From: Synechococcus sp. PCC 6312
Lineage (GTDB): Bacteria > Cyanobacteriota > Cyanobacteriia > Thermosynechococcales > Thermosynechococcaceae
Reading direction: 5' to 3'
Assembly (NCBI RefSeq): GCF_000316685.1
Contig: NC_019680.1
Location: 2,667,501-2,731,500, forward strand
DNA length: 64,000 nt
In this document: positions 8,539 through 16,804 of the stretch, in pieces
How positions within the stretch are numbered: position 1 is the first letter of the stretch
Layout of the letters: the number at the start of each line of letters is the position of its first letter
The notes under the pieces: generated by a model
Seen by the model: the letters and a program-made list of their open reading frames with translations, nothing else
The model's database searches: none
What the model was told of the DNA's origin: nothing
Position numbers and translations under genes: made by a program

Positions 8539-9276
8539 ATGTCATTACCCCAGATCAACCTTGATAACAAGCCATTCCCTAGTGAACTTGATTTTTCAGA
8601 AATGCGAGCAATAATCCCAAATTGGGAGGATTTTTGTGGGCATCATGCAGTGACCATGAAGCGGTTGCTGTTCTACTTTTTTCGAGAATCCCAGCCGGAA
8701 TTACGGTTAATTGAAAGCATTTGTGATCAGTCTAGGCTAGGGTTTTCTGCTTTGCTCTGAGCGCGTTGGATTCGAGCGTACTACCAAATCTTATTTGGGG
8801 CATTTTGGGCTAACACTAGGATGGATGAATTTCTGGGACAGCGATTCGACAGCTACCGGAATACTGAAAATGTTTTTAATGCTTTCGCAAAAATCTTAAA
8901 TGATAGGAAAACTTCCGATGATGTTGTGCTGCACCACCCTCTTGTGTCTGAATATGACCGTTTACAGCAGAGGTAAAGCCTCGCGGATTATCAGAAGTGG
9001 CAGAAACTTCCCAAAGACTCTTTACCCTCCACCTCCCAATGTCCTTTCTGTGGTGTGATTTTCACCTTTAACAGGGGAACAGGAATTACTAAAGCTCCTT
9101 CCCATTGCGGCGATCTGAATTGTGAGAAAGCTTATGGTCGCTAATCTCAGCGAGCAAAACTCAATCCAGCTGATCAATGGGTAGCGGCATTTGAAAAACA
9201 GCGTGACTGTAAAGCCTGTGGAATGCGGCAGTACCCAGGCCGATGGGGGCATTATCGGGAAAATTTTCACCCGTGA
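8539..9276 (+). pseudogene. Zinc-finger protein gene with three in-frame stop codons
   Basis: Starting at the ATG three bases after the integrase stop, one frame of 245 codons runs to TGA at 9274 but is interrupted by TGA (8758), TAA (8974) and TAA (9142). There is no frameshift. Across the stops the frame keeps protein-like composition, including paired cysteine motifs CPFCGV...CGDLNC and CKACGM that look like zinc ribbons. All three stops can be explained by single C-to-T changes (CGA to TGA, CAA to TAA twice). Probably a gene of the decayed integrative element, co-transcribed with the integrase. Function unknown. Confidence 0.65.
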
Positions 9277-9365
9277 ACCCGCAACCGTGTTACCGATAGC
9301 CCAGGGATACTTTCTCTTTTAAGTCGCTAAAATTTTGAGGATCGGATAAATCCAGTCTCTTGGAG

Positions 9366-9470
9366 CTACTCCTGGTCAGTCTCCAGTTGCATAATCAGGC
9401 CAATGTAATCGTCAATGCTGATGAGATAAAACTCACCTTCTAAGATAGAAGGAGCGAGTCCTACTTGTCT
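9366..9470 (-). pseudogene. C-terminal remnant of a lost gene
   Basis: The minus strand reads about 34 codons ending in a TAG at 9366-9368, with a convincing protein tail: EGEFYLISIDDYIGLIMQLE. It is preceded by an in-frame TGA at 9471 and has no start. It is probably the 3' end of a gene truncated when the neighbouring element arrived or decayed. Family unknown. Confidence 0.35.
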
Positions 9471-9514
9471 TCATCCATAACACCGAGAGACGAACCAGGC
9501 TAGAGGTTAATTCT

Positions 9515-10624
9515 ATGATTCCGGCGGTAATGGCAGCCCTTGAGTCCGGCGACTTAACCCAGGCCATGGCTCTTTTAGAAACTCTGCCACCGGATCAACC
9601 CCAAGTAATGCTGGGCTGGGCTTGGTTAGAGGAAAAAAAGCAAAACCTCGAAGCGGCGGAAACTCGGTATCGCGATATTCTTCGTCAAGATTGTGGCCCC
9701 AAAATTATTCTGCGGGCCCGCCAAGGCCTGGAACGGATTGCAACAACTCGCAAGCAACAACAAATGGACGCGCTAGCGACAGTGGCCCAGGCCCCTGGTG
9801 GTGATCAACGGGCCATCCTCGTCCTTGAAGCCGTCCCTAACCCAGAAGTTAAAACCAAGTTAGCCCAACAGCTTACCCGGATTATGGACATCGAACCCTA
9901 TGCAGCCCGGTTGCTCTTACCCAGTCGGGGATGGCGATTGTTGCGGAATGGGACAATGGCAGAGTTGGCCGTCTATGGCTCGCAATTAAGAGCCGCAGGC
10001 ATTCCCGCGTTTTGGTTGCCTCTGGATCCGCTCCAAGAGTTAACCGTCATTGAAGTGCGTTTTCTCCAAAGTTTATCGCCCCAAGTCCAGGCCGGGTGGG
10101 GTGGCCATGGCTCAGAACCGCCGCAACATATTTTTACCTTTAACTGGGAAGAGGTAACGCAGCGGGTGGAAGGACAATTACCGATTTTTGAAACCGTGGT
10201 GGATCGCGATAGTCGAGGCACTGCTACATACAAATCGCAAGTTCAAGACCATGCCCAATGCTGTGACTTACACTTACCTAGCCGCCAAACCATTCTCCGC
10301 TTTTATCGTGGCCACTACCAATTTAATCGGGGGATTGATCTCACGCCAGTCCAGGGGAGCGAAGTGGCCGCGGATCAAGAAACCTCATGGGCTAACTGGC
10401 GGCAATTGTTGGCAGTCTTTAACCATTGTCGGCCGGGAATTCCTATTTGGAGTGACTTTACCTCCTTCGCTGAAACAGTCCTAGAGCATACAGACCTGTT
10501 AGAAAAAATTAATCCCCATCTAGATCTTTTTCGGCGGGAGGACTGCTACTGGGATCATGCGTTTCAACTTTATAGTGGTTTAATTATGGCGTTAAGCGGA
10601 TCGGAACATCGCCCACTGACTTAA
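9515..10624 (+). CDS. Conserved cyanobacterial hypothetical protein, TPR-like N terminus
   Basis: The protein has 369 residues. The first 85 residues look like TPR helices (ALESGDLTQAMALLETLP, then GWAWLEEKKQNLEAAETRY RDIL), followed by an unrecognised domain of about 280 residues (SRGWRLLRNGTMAELAVYGS; ILRFYRGHYQFNRGIDLTP). No membrane segment or signal peptide. The native word CCAGGCC occurs repeatedly. A role cannot be assigned. It is followed closely by an IS630 element. Confidence 0.65.
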   Translation: MIPAVMAALESGDLTQAMALLETLPPDQPQVMLGWAWLEEKKQNLEAAETRYRDILRQDCGPKIILRARQGLERIATTRKQQQMDALATVAQAPGGDQRAILVLEAVPNPEVKTKLAQQLTRIMDIEPYAARLLLPSRGWRLLRNGTMAELAVYGSQLRAAGIPAFWLPLDPLQELTVIEVRFLQSLSPQVQAGWGGHGSEPPQHIFTFNWEEVTQRVEGQLPIFETVVDRDSRGTATYKSQVQDHAQCCDLHLPSRQTILRFYRGHYQFNRGIDLTPVQGSEVAADQETSWANWRQLLAVFNHCRPGIPIWSDFTSFAETVLEHTDLLEKINPHLDLFRREDCYWDHAFQLYSGLIMALSGSEHRPLT

Positions 10625-10691
10625 CTGTTGGATCGCAATCCCACCTGAATCAAGGATCATTTGAGGCTGTCATCATAGCAAAATCAACGTT

Positions 10692-11784
10692 CTATAGCAT
10701 TCCGTTTTTAGATATGAGACAATTAGAGCATGATTTGGATGGTCTCATGGATGAACTCAACCAATTTATTGATGCTTGTCTAGATTCAAGAGAGACTAAG
10801 CGCGCTCTAGCGGTAAAGATGACACTAGAAGGATTTACGCATCAGCAGATTATGAATATTCTCCGAGTTTCATCAGGATTCATCACAAAATGGAAACAAG
10901 CGTTTCTATTATCAGGTGTGAATGGGCTAAAACTTGCGTATAAAGGTAAGCCTGCTTATTTGACAGAGGTTGAAAAACAACAGGTACTGGATTGGTTAAA
11001 GCAACAGAATTATTGGAATCTTGAAGAGTTAGAGACGTATATTTTAGATACATTTAATGTTATCTATTCTGCAAAGTCTAGCTATTATAATTTATTACAT
11101 GAAGCGGGTCTATCCTGGCAAAAAGCACAGGTCACTCATCCCTTGAAAGACCCTGATAAAGTCGCCTTAAAAAAAAGAGATTTGTCAGTATTTAGAAGCT
11201 AATCGAGTTTCAATTGAATCGGAAAAAACCGTTGTCTACTGAGTGGATCAGTGTCATCTTGTTTCCGGGGATATTTGTGGATATGCTTGGGATAAAACGG
11301 ATGAAAGAGTACAGATTCCCATCAAAAATATAAAGGAGAGGCAAACGTATTATGGTGCAATTAACTATGTCACAGGTCATCTAATTGTGAAGCCTTATTC
11401 AACTGGAAACAGTCAGAATACTATTGAATTTATCAAAGTGATAAAAGCGATTCATCCCAATCAGAAAGTTATTGTGATTTGGGATGGTGCAGCATATCAT
11501 AGCAGTCATGATTTTCGTAATTATTTACATCAAGTCAATGGAGATAAGCCAGAACAAGAATGGCCTATTTACTGCATCAAATTAGCCCCATACGCACCAG
11601 AACAAAATCCGATTGAAGCAGTGTGGTTGCAAGCTAAAAACTTCTTGAGGAATGAGTGGCATTTATTGAAAACATTTAAGATTACTAAATGGCTGCTTGA
11701 ACAGTTTTTAAGTCATTTTTTTCTCCATTCTTCTCATCTCAGTATGTATGGTATGTTCTCATGAATAATTCATGTTTGCTATAG
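10692..11784 (+). mobile_element. IS630-family insertion sequence (defective)
   Basis: An inverted terminal motif is visible: CTATAGCATTCCG on the left (10692) and TTTGCTATAG on the right (ending 11784), both around a TA dinucleotide, the IS630/Tc1 target. Inside is a two-frame transposase. Base composition is AT-rich and the host word CCAGGCC is absent, in contrast with both flanks. Confidence 0.7.
10714..11764 (+). pseudogene. IS630 transposase, two frames plus a nonsense codon
   Basis: Frame one (10714-11202) encodes the helix-turn-helix part (LRVSSGFITKWKQAFLLSG; QQVLDWLKQQNYWNLEELET). After an A8 run at 11169-11176 the coding continues in another frame (EICQYLEANRVSIESEKTVV), and a TGA at 11240 interrupts it just before the first catalytic Asp (VDQCHLVSG). 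The second open stretch (11243-11764) has the second Asp (VIWDGAAYHSS) and the Glu motif (PEQNPIEAVWLQAKNFL). The A8 run could be a programmed frameshift site as in other IS630 elements, but the TGA would still stop synthesis. Confidence 0.75.
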
Positions 11785-11983
11785 CTCCCTATGCGCCTGA
11801 ACAAAATCCAATTGAAGCGATGTAGCTACAAGCTAAAAACTTCTTGAGACAAGTCTGGCATCTGTTTAAAACATTTAAAACTGTCAAGTGGTTATTTCAA
11901 TGGTTTATTGATCGTTTTATTCTGCGTTCTGTGCAACTTAATATGCATGGTATCTTCTCATGAATCATTACTGTTTGCTATAG
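11784..11983 (+). mobile_element. 3' end of a second, diverged IS630 element
   Basis: Immediately after the first element's right end the frame 11784-11963 repeats the transposase C terminus with divergence (PYAPEQNPIEA, an in-frame TAG, LQAKNFLRQVWHLFKTFK, MHGIFS). It is followed by its own terminal motif CTGTTTGCTATAG ending at 11983. Only the last 60 codons are left. Either the intact-length copy inserted into this older one or two copies recombined. Confidence 0.65.
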
Positions 11984-11998
11984 TTTTCATTATCTTAG

Positions 11999-12088
11999 GA
12001 AGGTTTGAAAAATGATGATTTAGGTGAGGGATATGTAGTGGTTGAAACTCACAATCAGTTAGCTCCATGGATTATTCCATTAAATTAA
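11999..12088 (+). pseudogene. Short 3' gene fragment
   Basis: Thirty codons without a start (GEGYVVVETHNQLAPWIIPL then TAA) read like the tail of a protein. They follow the IS630 ends directly, so the insertions probably destroyed the gene they belonged to. Family unknown. Confidence 0.3.
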
Positions 12089-12136
12089 TTCAGGCGTTAA
12101 TAGGGCTTTACAGTTTTAAAGTCTAGACTAAAGATT

Positions 12137-12805
12137 TTAGTTACGGTCAGATGGAATGTCTAAACCCTGCTGCATGGCCCAAATTGCCGCCTGAGTCCGA
12201 TCCCGCATCCCGAGCTTATGCAAAATAGCATGAACGTGAACCCGGACTGTCCCCGGCGCAATATATAACTCTTGCCCAATTTCGATATTACTCTTACCCG
12301 TGGCAATCAGTGACAGAATTTCCTTTTCTCGTTTAGTCAGAGGCAAATCAGCATTGGTTTCAAGAGTTTTTGGTAGCATTTCATAAGTAGATTGAATGTT
12401 TTCCGTGGCCTGGGTATCCCACCATGAAGCACCAGCAACTACTGACTGAATTGCTAAGACTAAATGTTCACTGGCTCCTCCTTTTAGGCAATACCCTTGG
12501 GCCTGTTTTTTGATTAAATCTGTAATTAGATTCGAGCTGCTGTGGGAGGTAAGAATTAAGACAGGCAATTTTGGATAATTTTGTTTGATTTGGTAGCAGG
12601 TTTCTAAGCCCCCCAGGCCGGGTAAACCCACATCTAAAATCACCACATCAACAACATTAGTGCGTAAGAAATCAAGAGCCGTTTCTCCATCCTCGGCCTG
12701 GGCCATAACTTGGAAATTTACTTCCTGTTGCAGCCGAGTTGAAAGGCCCAAGCGAAAAAGTTCATCATCTTCGACTAATAAAATTCTGATAGGAGCAGAA
12801 ACCAT
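12137..12805 (-). CDS. NarL/LuxR-family response regulator
   Basis: The receiver domain is about residues 6-122, with DD in LLVEDDELF and the phosphoacceptor Asp58 (VVILDVGLPG). The LuxR-type helix-turn-helix is near 155-215 (LTKREKEILSLIATGKSN, then APGTVRVHVHAILHKLGM). ATG at 12805 is chosen because the conserved receiver starts right after it; an upstream TTG at 12838 would add 11 residues. The kinase gene lies directly upstream and the two form a pair. The pair is transcribed away from the kdp operon, which makes K+ responsive control of kdp a reasonable guess. Confidence 0.88.
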   Translation of the reverse strand: MVSAPIRILLVEDDELFRLGLSTRLQQEVNFQVMAQAEDGETALDFLRTNVVDVVILDVGLPGLGGLETCYQIKQNYPKLPVLILTSHSSSNLITDLIKKQAQGYCLKGGASEHLVLAIQSVVAGASWWDTQATENIQSTYEMLPKTLETNADLPLTKREKEILSLIATGKSNIEIGQELYIAPGTVRVHVHAILHKLGMRDRTQAAIWAMQQGLDIPSDRN

Positions 12806-12841
12806 AACTATGAACTCAAGACTTGTAGAAGTAATCAAACA

Positions 12842-13912
12842 TTAGGCCGAGGTTGACCGCTCCCCAAAGTAACCAGGTAGGGTGAAATTAAAACTAGCTC
12901 CTGATACCAAAGGGTCTGCCCATAGTTTACCTCCGTGAGCTGTTATAATTTGCCGACTGAGATAGAGACCTAAACCTGTTCCCTTGGCTTGACGGTGATG
13001 ATGGCCTTGATAAAACTGTTCAAATAGAAACGGCAACTCATCGGAGGCAATTCCCAGGCCCTCATCCTTGATATTCACTTGATAAAAAGACTGTTTTAAG
13101 CTGATCTGGACTTCCACCTTACCGCCGCGCTGAGAATAGTTAAGGCCGTTGGCAATCAAGTTGGTTAAAACTCGTTCTAGTTGCATTGAATCTCCTAGTA
13201 TCCAACAATTAGATCGAAATTCTGATTCGCCTTGAATCAATCTTAGATGCACCTGTCGAGATAGCGCAAGTTGAGTTAATTTGGCAATCACTTCAGCAAT
13301 TAAATCGATTAAGTCAATGGGTTGTAAATGCAGTTGTAAACCTTGGTTATCAATTTCATAGACATCTAACATCGTTTCAACCAATTTCAAGGTTTTTTGA
13401 TGACTCCGAATCATAATTTGAATTGCATTTTTCTGCGCATTTGTGATTGGGCCAAACTGAATTATTTCCATCGCCTTTAAGGTTTCAATAGCTCCTAAGA
13501 GGGGCGTTTTCAGATCATGGGTTAAGGTTAAAATAAAATCTTCTCGAATCCGAGCTAACTCAGATTGACTTTTTAATTGGACTTCTTGCTGGAGAAGGCG
13601 AAACTTATAATTCTGGAGTTGTTGCCCCAACCAGCCTGTGACGATTAATGCTAAAGCTACCAATAAACGGTTTGCTAAGGTAATACTGTTGATATGCTCC
13701 AGGCCGGGAACGGCTAAATTTAAAAGGGTTAAAAACACCCCTAGGCCTGTAATGATAACCGTTTCCCGTTGACTGAGTTGAGTACTAGCTAGAATGACAA
13801 CACTGATATAGAGATAACCAAAGACATAGGGTGGCGGGGTACTAAATTCGAGAATAATGATAATTAGGAATAAAGCTCCGATTAACCAATAGATGCACTT
13901 ACTTAATGTCAT
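12842..13912 (-). CDS. Membrane sensor histidine kinase, divergent from kdpA
   Basis: The protein has 356 residues. Four hydrophobic segments (about 7-23, 30-45, 52-69, 82-98) are joined by a short linker to a HisKA domain with phospho-acceptor His132 (ILTLTHDLKTPLLGA). An ATPase domain follows with N box (TNLIANGLNYS), G1 (DEGLGIA) and G2 (GTGLGLYLSRQII). There is no large periplasmic sensor, so sensing is probably within the membrane, as in the four-TM block of KdpD. Its response regulator follows after a few bases. It is separated by 323 bases from the divergent kdpA. Confidence 0.87.
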   Translation of the reverse strand: MTLSKCIYWLIGALFLIIIILEFSTPPPYVFGYLYISVVILASTQLSQRETVIITGLGVFLTLLNLAVPGLEHINSITLANRLLVALALIVTGWLGQQLQNYKFRLLQQEVQLKSQSELARIREDFILTLTHDLKTPLLGAIETLKAMEIIQFGPITNAQKNAIQIMIRSHQKTLKLVETMLDVYEIDNQGLQLHLQPIDLIDLIAEVIAKLTQLALSRQVHLRLIQGESEFRSNCWILGDSMQLERVLTNLIANGLNYSQRGGKVEVQISLKQSFYQVNIKDEGLGIASDELPFLFEQFYQGHHHRQAKGTGLGLYLSRQIITAHGGKLWADPLVSGASFNFTLPGYFGERSTSA

Positions 13913-13981
13913 ATACTTATGTTTCCGTTATTGATTATCTGGTTTCTTTATCGCCTCAATCTAGCGAATTATTGAACAAAG

Positions 13982-14009
13982 GTTATCTAAATCACTGTTA
14001 TCTATATCA
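13982..14009. promoter_or_regulatory. Direct repeat GTTATCTAWATCA, candidate operator
   Basis: Two copies of GTTATCTAWATCA (13982-13994 and 13997-14009, one mismatch) start 15 bases apart in the region shared by the kinase gene and kdpA. A further TTATCT occurs at 13935-13940. Spaced repeats of this kind suit binding by a dimeric response regulator such as the NarL-type protein encoded next door; this is inferred from position only. Confidence 0.4.
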
Positions 14010-14175
14010 TTTGGTATAGTCTTTTATCTGCTCTCTAAGCACTCAGCTAAATCAGCCGTTATAAATTTATATTAAACCTGGCTTTTTGGTGTTTTTATGA
14101 TGATGATCCGGCAAGATAAGAACTAAGATAATCTCAATCAGTATCCATGTCACCTCATAAGTTGAGAGGGAAGTT

Positions 14176-14229
14176 ATGCCACCAAAATGCTCATCTGTTC
14201 TATATTTGCGTCCCCGATATTACGGTTAA
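14176..14229 (+). CDS. Putative 17-residue leader peptide upstream of kdpA
   Basis: The ATG follows a good ribosome site (GAGAGGGAAG). The peptide MPPKCSSVLYLRPRYYG ends at TAA (14227), only six bases before the kdpA ATG, which itself has a poor ribosome site. It is not hydrophobic, so it is not KdpF. It could couple translation to kdpA or act as a leader; it may also be chance. Confidence 0.35.
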   Translation: MPPKCSSVLYLRPRYYG

Positions 14230-14235
14230 GAACTT

Positions 14236-15927
14236 ATGTTGTTTGGCTTTCTCCAAATTTCTTTAATTCTAATCATTCTGGTTCTGGTAGCTCCTCCCTT
14301 GGGCTATTACATGGCGGGTGTATTCTCTGGTGAACAAGCCAAATTAGGGCGAATTTTTCAGCCAGTTGAACGCTTGTTATTCCAGGCCAGTGGCATCAAT
14401 CCCCATATTTCAATGACAGCCTGGCAATACATTCGGGCTTTGCTGATGAGTAACTTGGTGATGGGTTTATTTGTCTTTGTCCTACAACTGGCCCAAGGTT
14501 TTTTACCCCTCAATCCGACTGGTTTAGGCGAACCAACGTGGGATTTAGCCCTGCATACAGCCGTATCTTTCATCACCAATACCAATCAACAGCATTACTC
14601 CGGCGAAACCACCTACAGCTATCTGACCCAGGCCGGGGGCTTAGGCTATCTCATGTTTACTTCGGCGGCGACTGGGATTGCGGTGGCTATTGCCTTTATT
14701 CGGGGACTAACAGGGCAACCCATTGGTAACTTTTATCAGGATTTGGTTTTAGCCATTACCCGGATTCTTTTACCCATTTCAATGATTGGAGCCATTCTTT
14801 TGGTGATTGCTGGAGTTCCGGAAACCCTAGCTGGCCCGGCCCAAGCAACCACATTAGAAGGAGCTACCCAATTCATTGCCCGCGGGCCCGTGGCTCATTT
14901 TGAAATTATCAAGCAACTAGGAGAAAACGGCGGCGGCTTTTTTGGGATTAACTCGGCCCATCCCTTTGAAAATCCCAATAATTTCAGTAATCTCCTCGAA
15001 ACGGTGATCATGCTGGTGATCCCGGCTGGCCTGGTAATTACCTATGGCAAGATGGCTAACAATCCCAAACAAGGCTGGTTGCTATTCTGGTTAGTCTTTT
15101 TGATCTTTACGTTTCTGATTGTCATTACGGCTATTGGAGAGTTTGAAGGAAATCCGATAGTTAATCAGCTTCTAGGAGAATCAGCCCCAAACTTGGAAGG
15201 CAAAGAAGTCCGATTTGGTTGGGCTTTAACGGCACTCTGGGCTGTGGCGACGACGGGGACAATGTGTGGGGCAGTCAATGGGATGCACGACTCGTTAATG
15301 CCACCGGGGGGATTTTCGGCACTGTCGGATATGTTTCTGCAAATTATTTGGGGTGGGCAAGGTACAGGTACAGCCTATTTATTTGTGTTTTTAATCCTCA
15401 CAGTGTTTTTGACAGGCCTTATGGTGGGACGTACCCCAGAATTTCTCGGACGGAAAATTGAAAAGAAAGAAATTGTCTTAGCCAGTGTGATTTTACTGAT
15501 CCATCCGATTGCAATTCTGATTCCAGCCGCGATTACCCTAGCTTTTCCTGAGCAATTAGCAGGCATCAGTAATCCGGGGTTTCATGGCATTTCCCAAGTG
15601 GTTTATGAATATGCCTCTGCTGCCGCTAACAATGGTTCTGGGTTCGAGGGCCTGGGGGATAACACTGTCTGGTGGAATTTAAGTGCGACATTTTCCCTAC
15701 TGGCGGGTCGCTATATCCCCATCATGGCCTTGATTTTCTTGGCAGAGGGCCTGGCGCAGAAACAACCCGTTCCCGAAACCATTGGCACTCTTCGCACCGA
15801 TACTGTTTTGTTTACGGCAGTTACAGGTGGTTCGATTTTAATTCTCGGAGCTTTAACTTTCTTACCTGTCTTAGCCTTGGGCCCGATTACAGAAGCCTTT
15901 GAGCTAATTCACTTGAGTGGAAACTAA
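14236..15927 (+). CDS. kdpA: Potassium-transporting ATPase subunit KdpA
   Basis: The protein has 563 residues, the usual length of the K+-translocating subunit of the KdpFABC pump. The pore-loop motifs are all seen: [49 protein letters not shown] and [17 protein letters not shown]. About ten membrane segments are present. It selects and passes K+ driven by KdpB. It heads an operon that also carries kdpB, kdpF/G, kdpC and a short kdpD, but two unrelated small genes separate it from kdpB. Confidence 0.97.
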   Translation: MLFGFLQISLILIILVLVAPPLGYYMAGVFSGEQAKLGRIFQPVERLLFQASGINPHISMTAWQYIRALLMSNLVMGLFVFVLQLAQGFLPLNPTGLGEPTWDLALHTAVSFITNTNQQHYSGETTYSYLTQAGGLGYLMFTSAATGIAVAIAFIRGLTGQPIGNFYQDLVLAITRILLPISMIGAILLVIAGVPETLAGPAQATTLEGATQFIARGPVAHFEIIKQLGENGGGFFGINSAHPFENPNNFSNLLETVIMLVIPAGLVITYGKMANNPKQGWLLFWLVFLIFTFLIVITAIGEFEGNPIVNQLLGESAPNLEGKEVRFGWALTALWAVATTGTMCGAVNGMHDSLMPPGGFSALSDMFLQIIWGGQGTGTAYLFVFLILTVFLTGLMVGRTPEFLGRKIEKKEIVLASVILLIHPIAILIPAAITLAFPEQLAGISNPGFHGISQVVYEYASAAANNGSGFEGLGDNTVWWNLSATFSLLAGRYIPIMALIFLAEGLAQKQPVPETIGTLRTDTVLFTAVTGGSILILGALTFLPVLALGPITEAFELIHLSGN

Positions 15928-15982
15928 GTATCATGAAGTAATCTAAATCTTTATGACTATGTAATTTATTGATGAGGTCAAG

Positions 15983-16225
15983 ATGTTCACAACAGTTAGT
16001 CAGCCATCAGCATTAATCCATGAAATTCAACTTGAGAAGGTAGATCACTGGACTTTATTTAAATTTAGCGACTCACTGCAACAGCGAATGGAGAACCTTT
16101 TGGAAAAAAAGAAAGCTGATGAACTGACCTTTGAAGAAGTCACTGAACTTGAGGCCATTGGTGAACTAGACCGGATTTTCACTCACATTAATGCAATGTT
16201 GGCTAGTCAAAATGTCAATCAATAA
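15983..16225 (+). CDS. Small helical protein paired with an HNH gene
   Basis: The protein has 80 residues. The segment LQQRMENLLEKKKADELTFE EVTELEAIGELDRIF is helical and charged. The family is unrecognised by name, but small proteins of this kind often precede HNH genes in cyanobacteria. Its last 14 bases overlap the start of the HNH gene in another frame, indicating translational coupling. It sits between kdpA and kdpB and is unlikely to be part of the pump. Confidence 0.6.
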   Translation: MFTTVSQPSALIHEIQLEKVDHWTLFKFSDSLQQRMENLLEKKKADELTFEEVTELEAIGELDRIFTHINAMLASQNVNQ

Positions 16226-16664
16226 TGAACTCAAACAAGCCATTCGTCAGCGAGCCAATTACTTATGTGAGTATTGTCACTCTTCAGAACGACTCAGTGC
16301 GGGGAGGTTTACGATTGAGCATCTTATTCCAAAGTCGCTAGGTGGTTTTGATGATCCAAAAAATCTTGCTCTCGCCTGTCGCCGTTGTAATGAGAGACGT
16401 TATAACTTTATTGCCGGATTTGATCCTGAGACTGAGATGGTTGTTCCGCTTTTTAACCCACGCCAAAATCAATGGCAGGAACACTTTATTTGGCTAAATC
16501 GGGGTCTTCTCATTAAAGGAATTACACCTATTGGCCGTGCAACTTGTATTCGCCTTGATCTGAATGATAGCCGTTACCCAGAAGCCGATTCAATTCGAGA
16601 AACTAGGCGATTTTGGCTCAAGACAGGATTACATCCACCAGCAGAAGATTTATGTGAAGACTGA
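16212..16664 (+). CDS. HNH endonuclease
   Basis: The protein has 150 residues. The zinc-binding pair CEYCH near residue 22 and CRRCNERR near 60 frame the HNH core: the first His in FTIEHLIPKSLGG and Asn in DPKNLALAC. A C-terminal part of about 80 residues is unassigned. ATG at 16212 is chosen because the reading before it overlaps the upstream gene and does not resemble the family. Expected activity is DNA nicking or cutting; role in the cell unknown. Its location inside the kdp operon suggests a later insertion. Confidence 0.82.
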   Translation: MSINNELKQAIRQRANYLCEYCHSSERLSAGRFTIEHLIPKSLGGFDDPKNLALACRRCNERRYNFIAGFDPETEMVVPLFNPRQNQWQEHFIWLNRGLLIKGITPIGRATCIRLDLNDSRYPEADSIRETRRFWLKTGLHPPAEDLCED

Positions 16665-16804
16665 AGATTTGCTTTTCGGTAACAGAATATTGAGTAAAAC
16701 AGCAGCAAATAGCACTTATTCAGAGCAGGACTTATAGGCATTAGTTTGATGATTTTTAATCTTTTTCATTCTCTTCGATTTGTAACTAACTACAAAAGGA
16801 ATCC

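Larger units (their letters stand above)
7290..9276 (+). mobile_element. Decayed integrative element at tRNA-Pro
   Basis: The 3' end of tRNA-Pro is followed by an integrase-type gene with a substituted catalytic residue and then a gene with three nonsense codons. No repeat of the tRNA 3' end could be found downstream, so the right boundary is only a guess at the end of the broken gene. Several CCAGGCC/GGCCTGG words inside the integrase gene suggest long residence in this genome. Confidence 0.45.

Noticed and set aside
8758-8760. TGA as selenocysteine or recoded codon
   Set aside because: TAA stops follow in the same frame and no recoding element was seen; loss by point mutation is simpler.
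9277-9300. CCGATAG near 9293 as attR of the tRNA-Pro element
   Set aside because: Only seven bases match the tRNA 3' flank; too short to support an attachment site.
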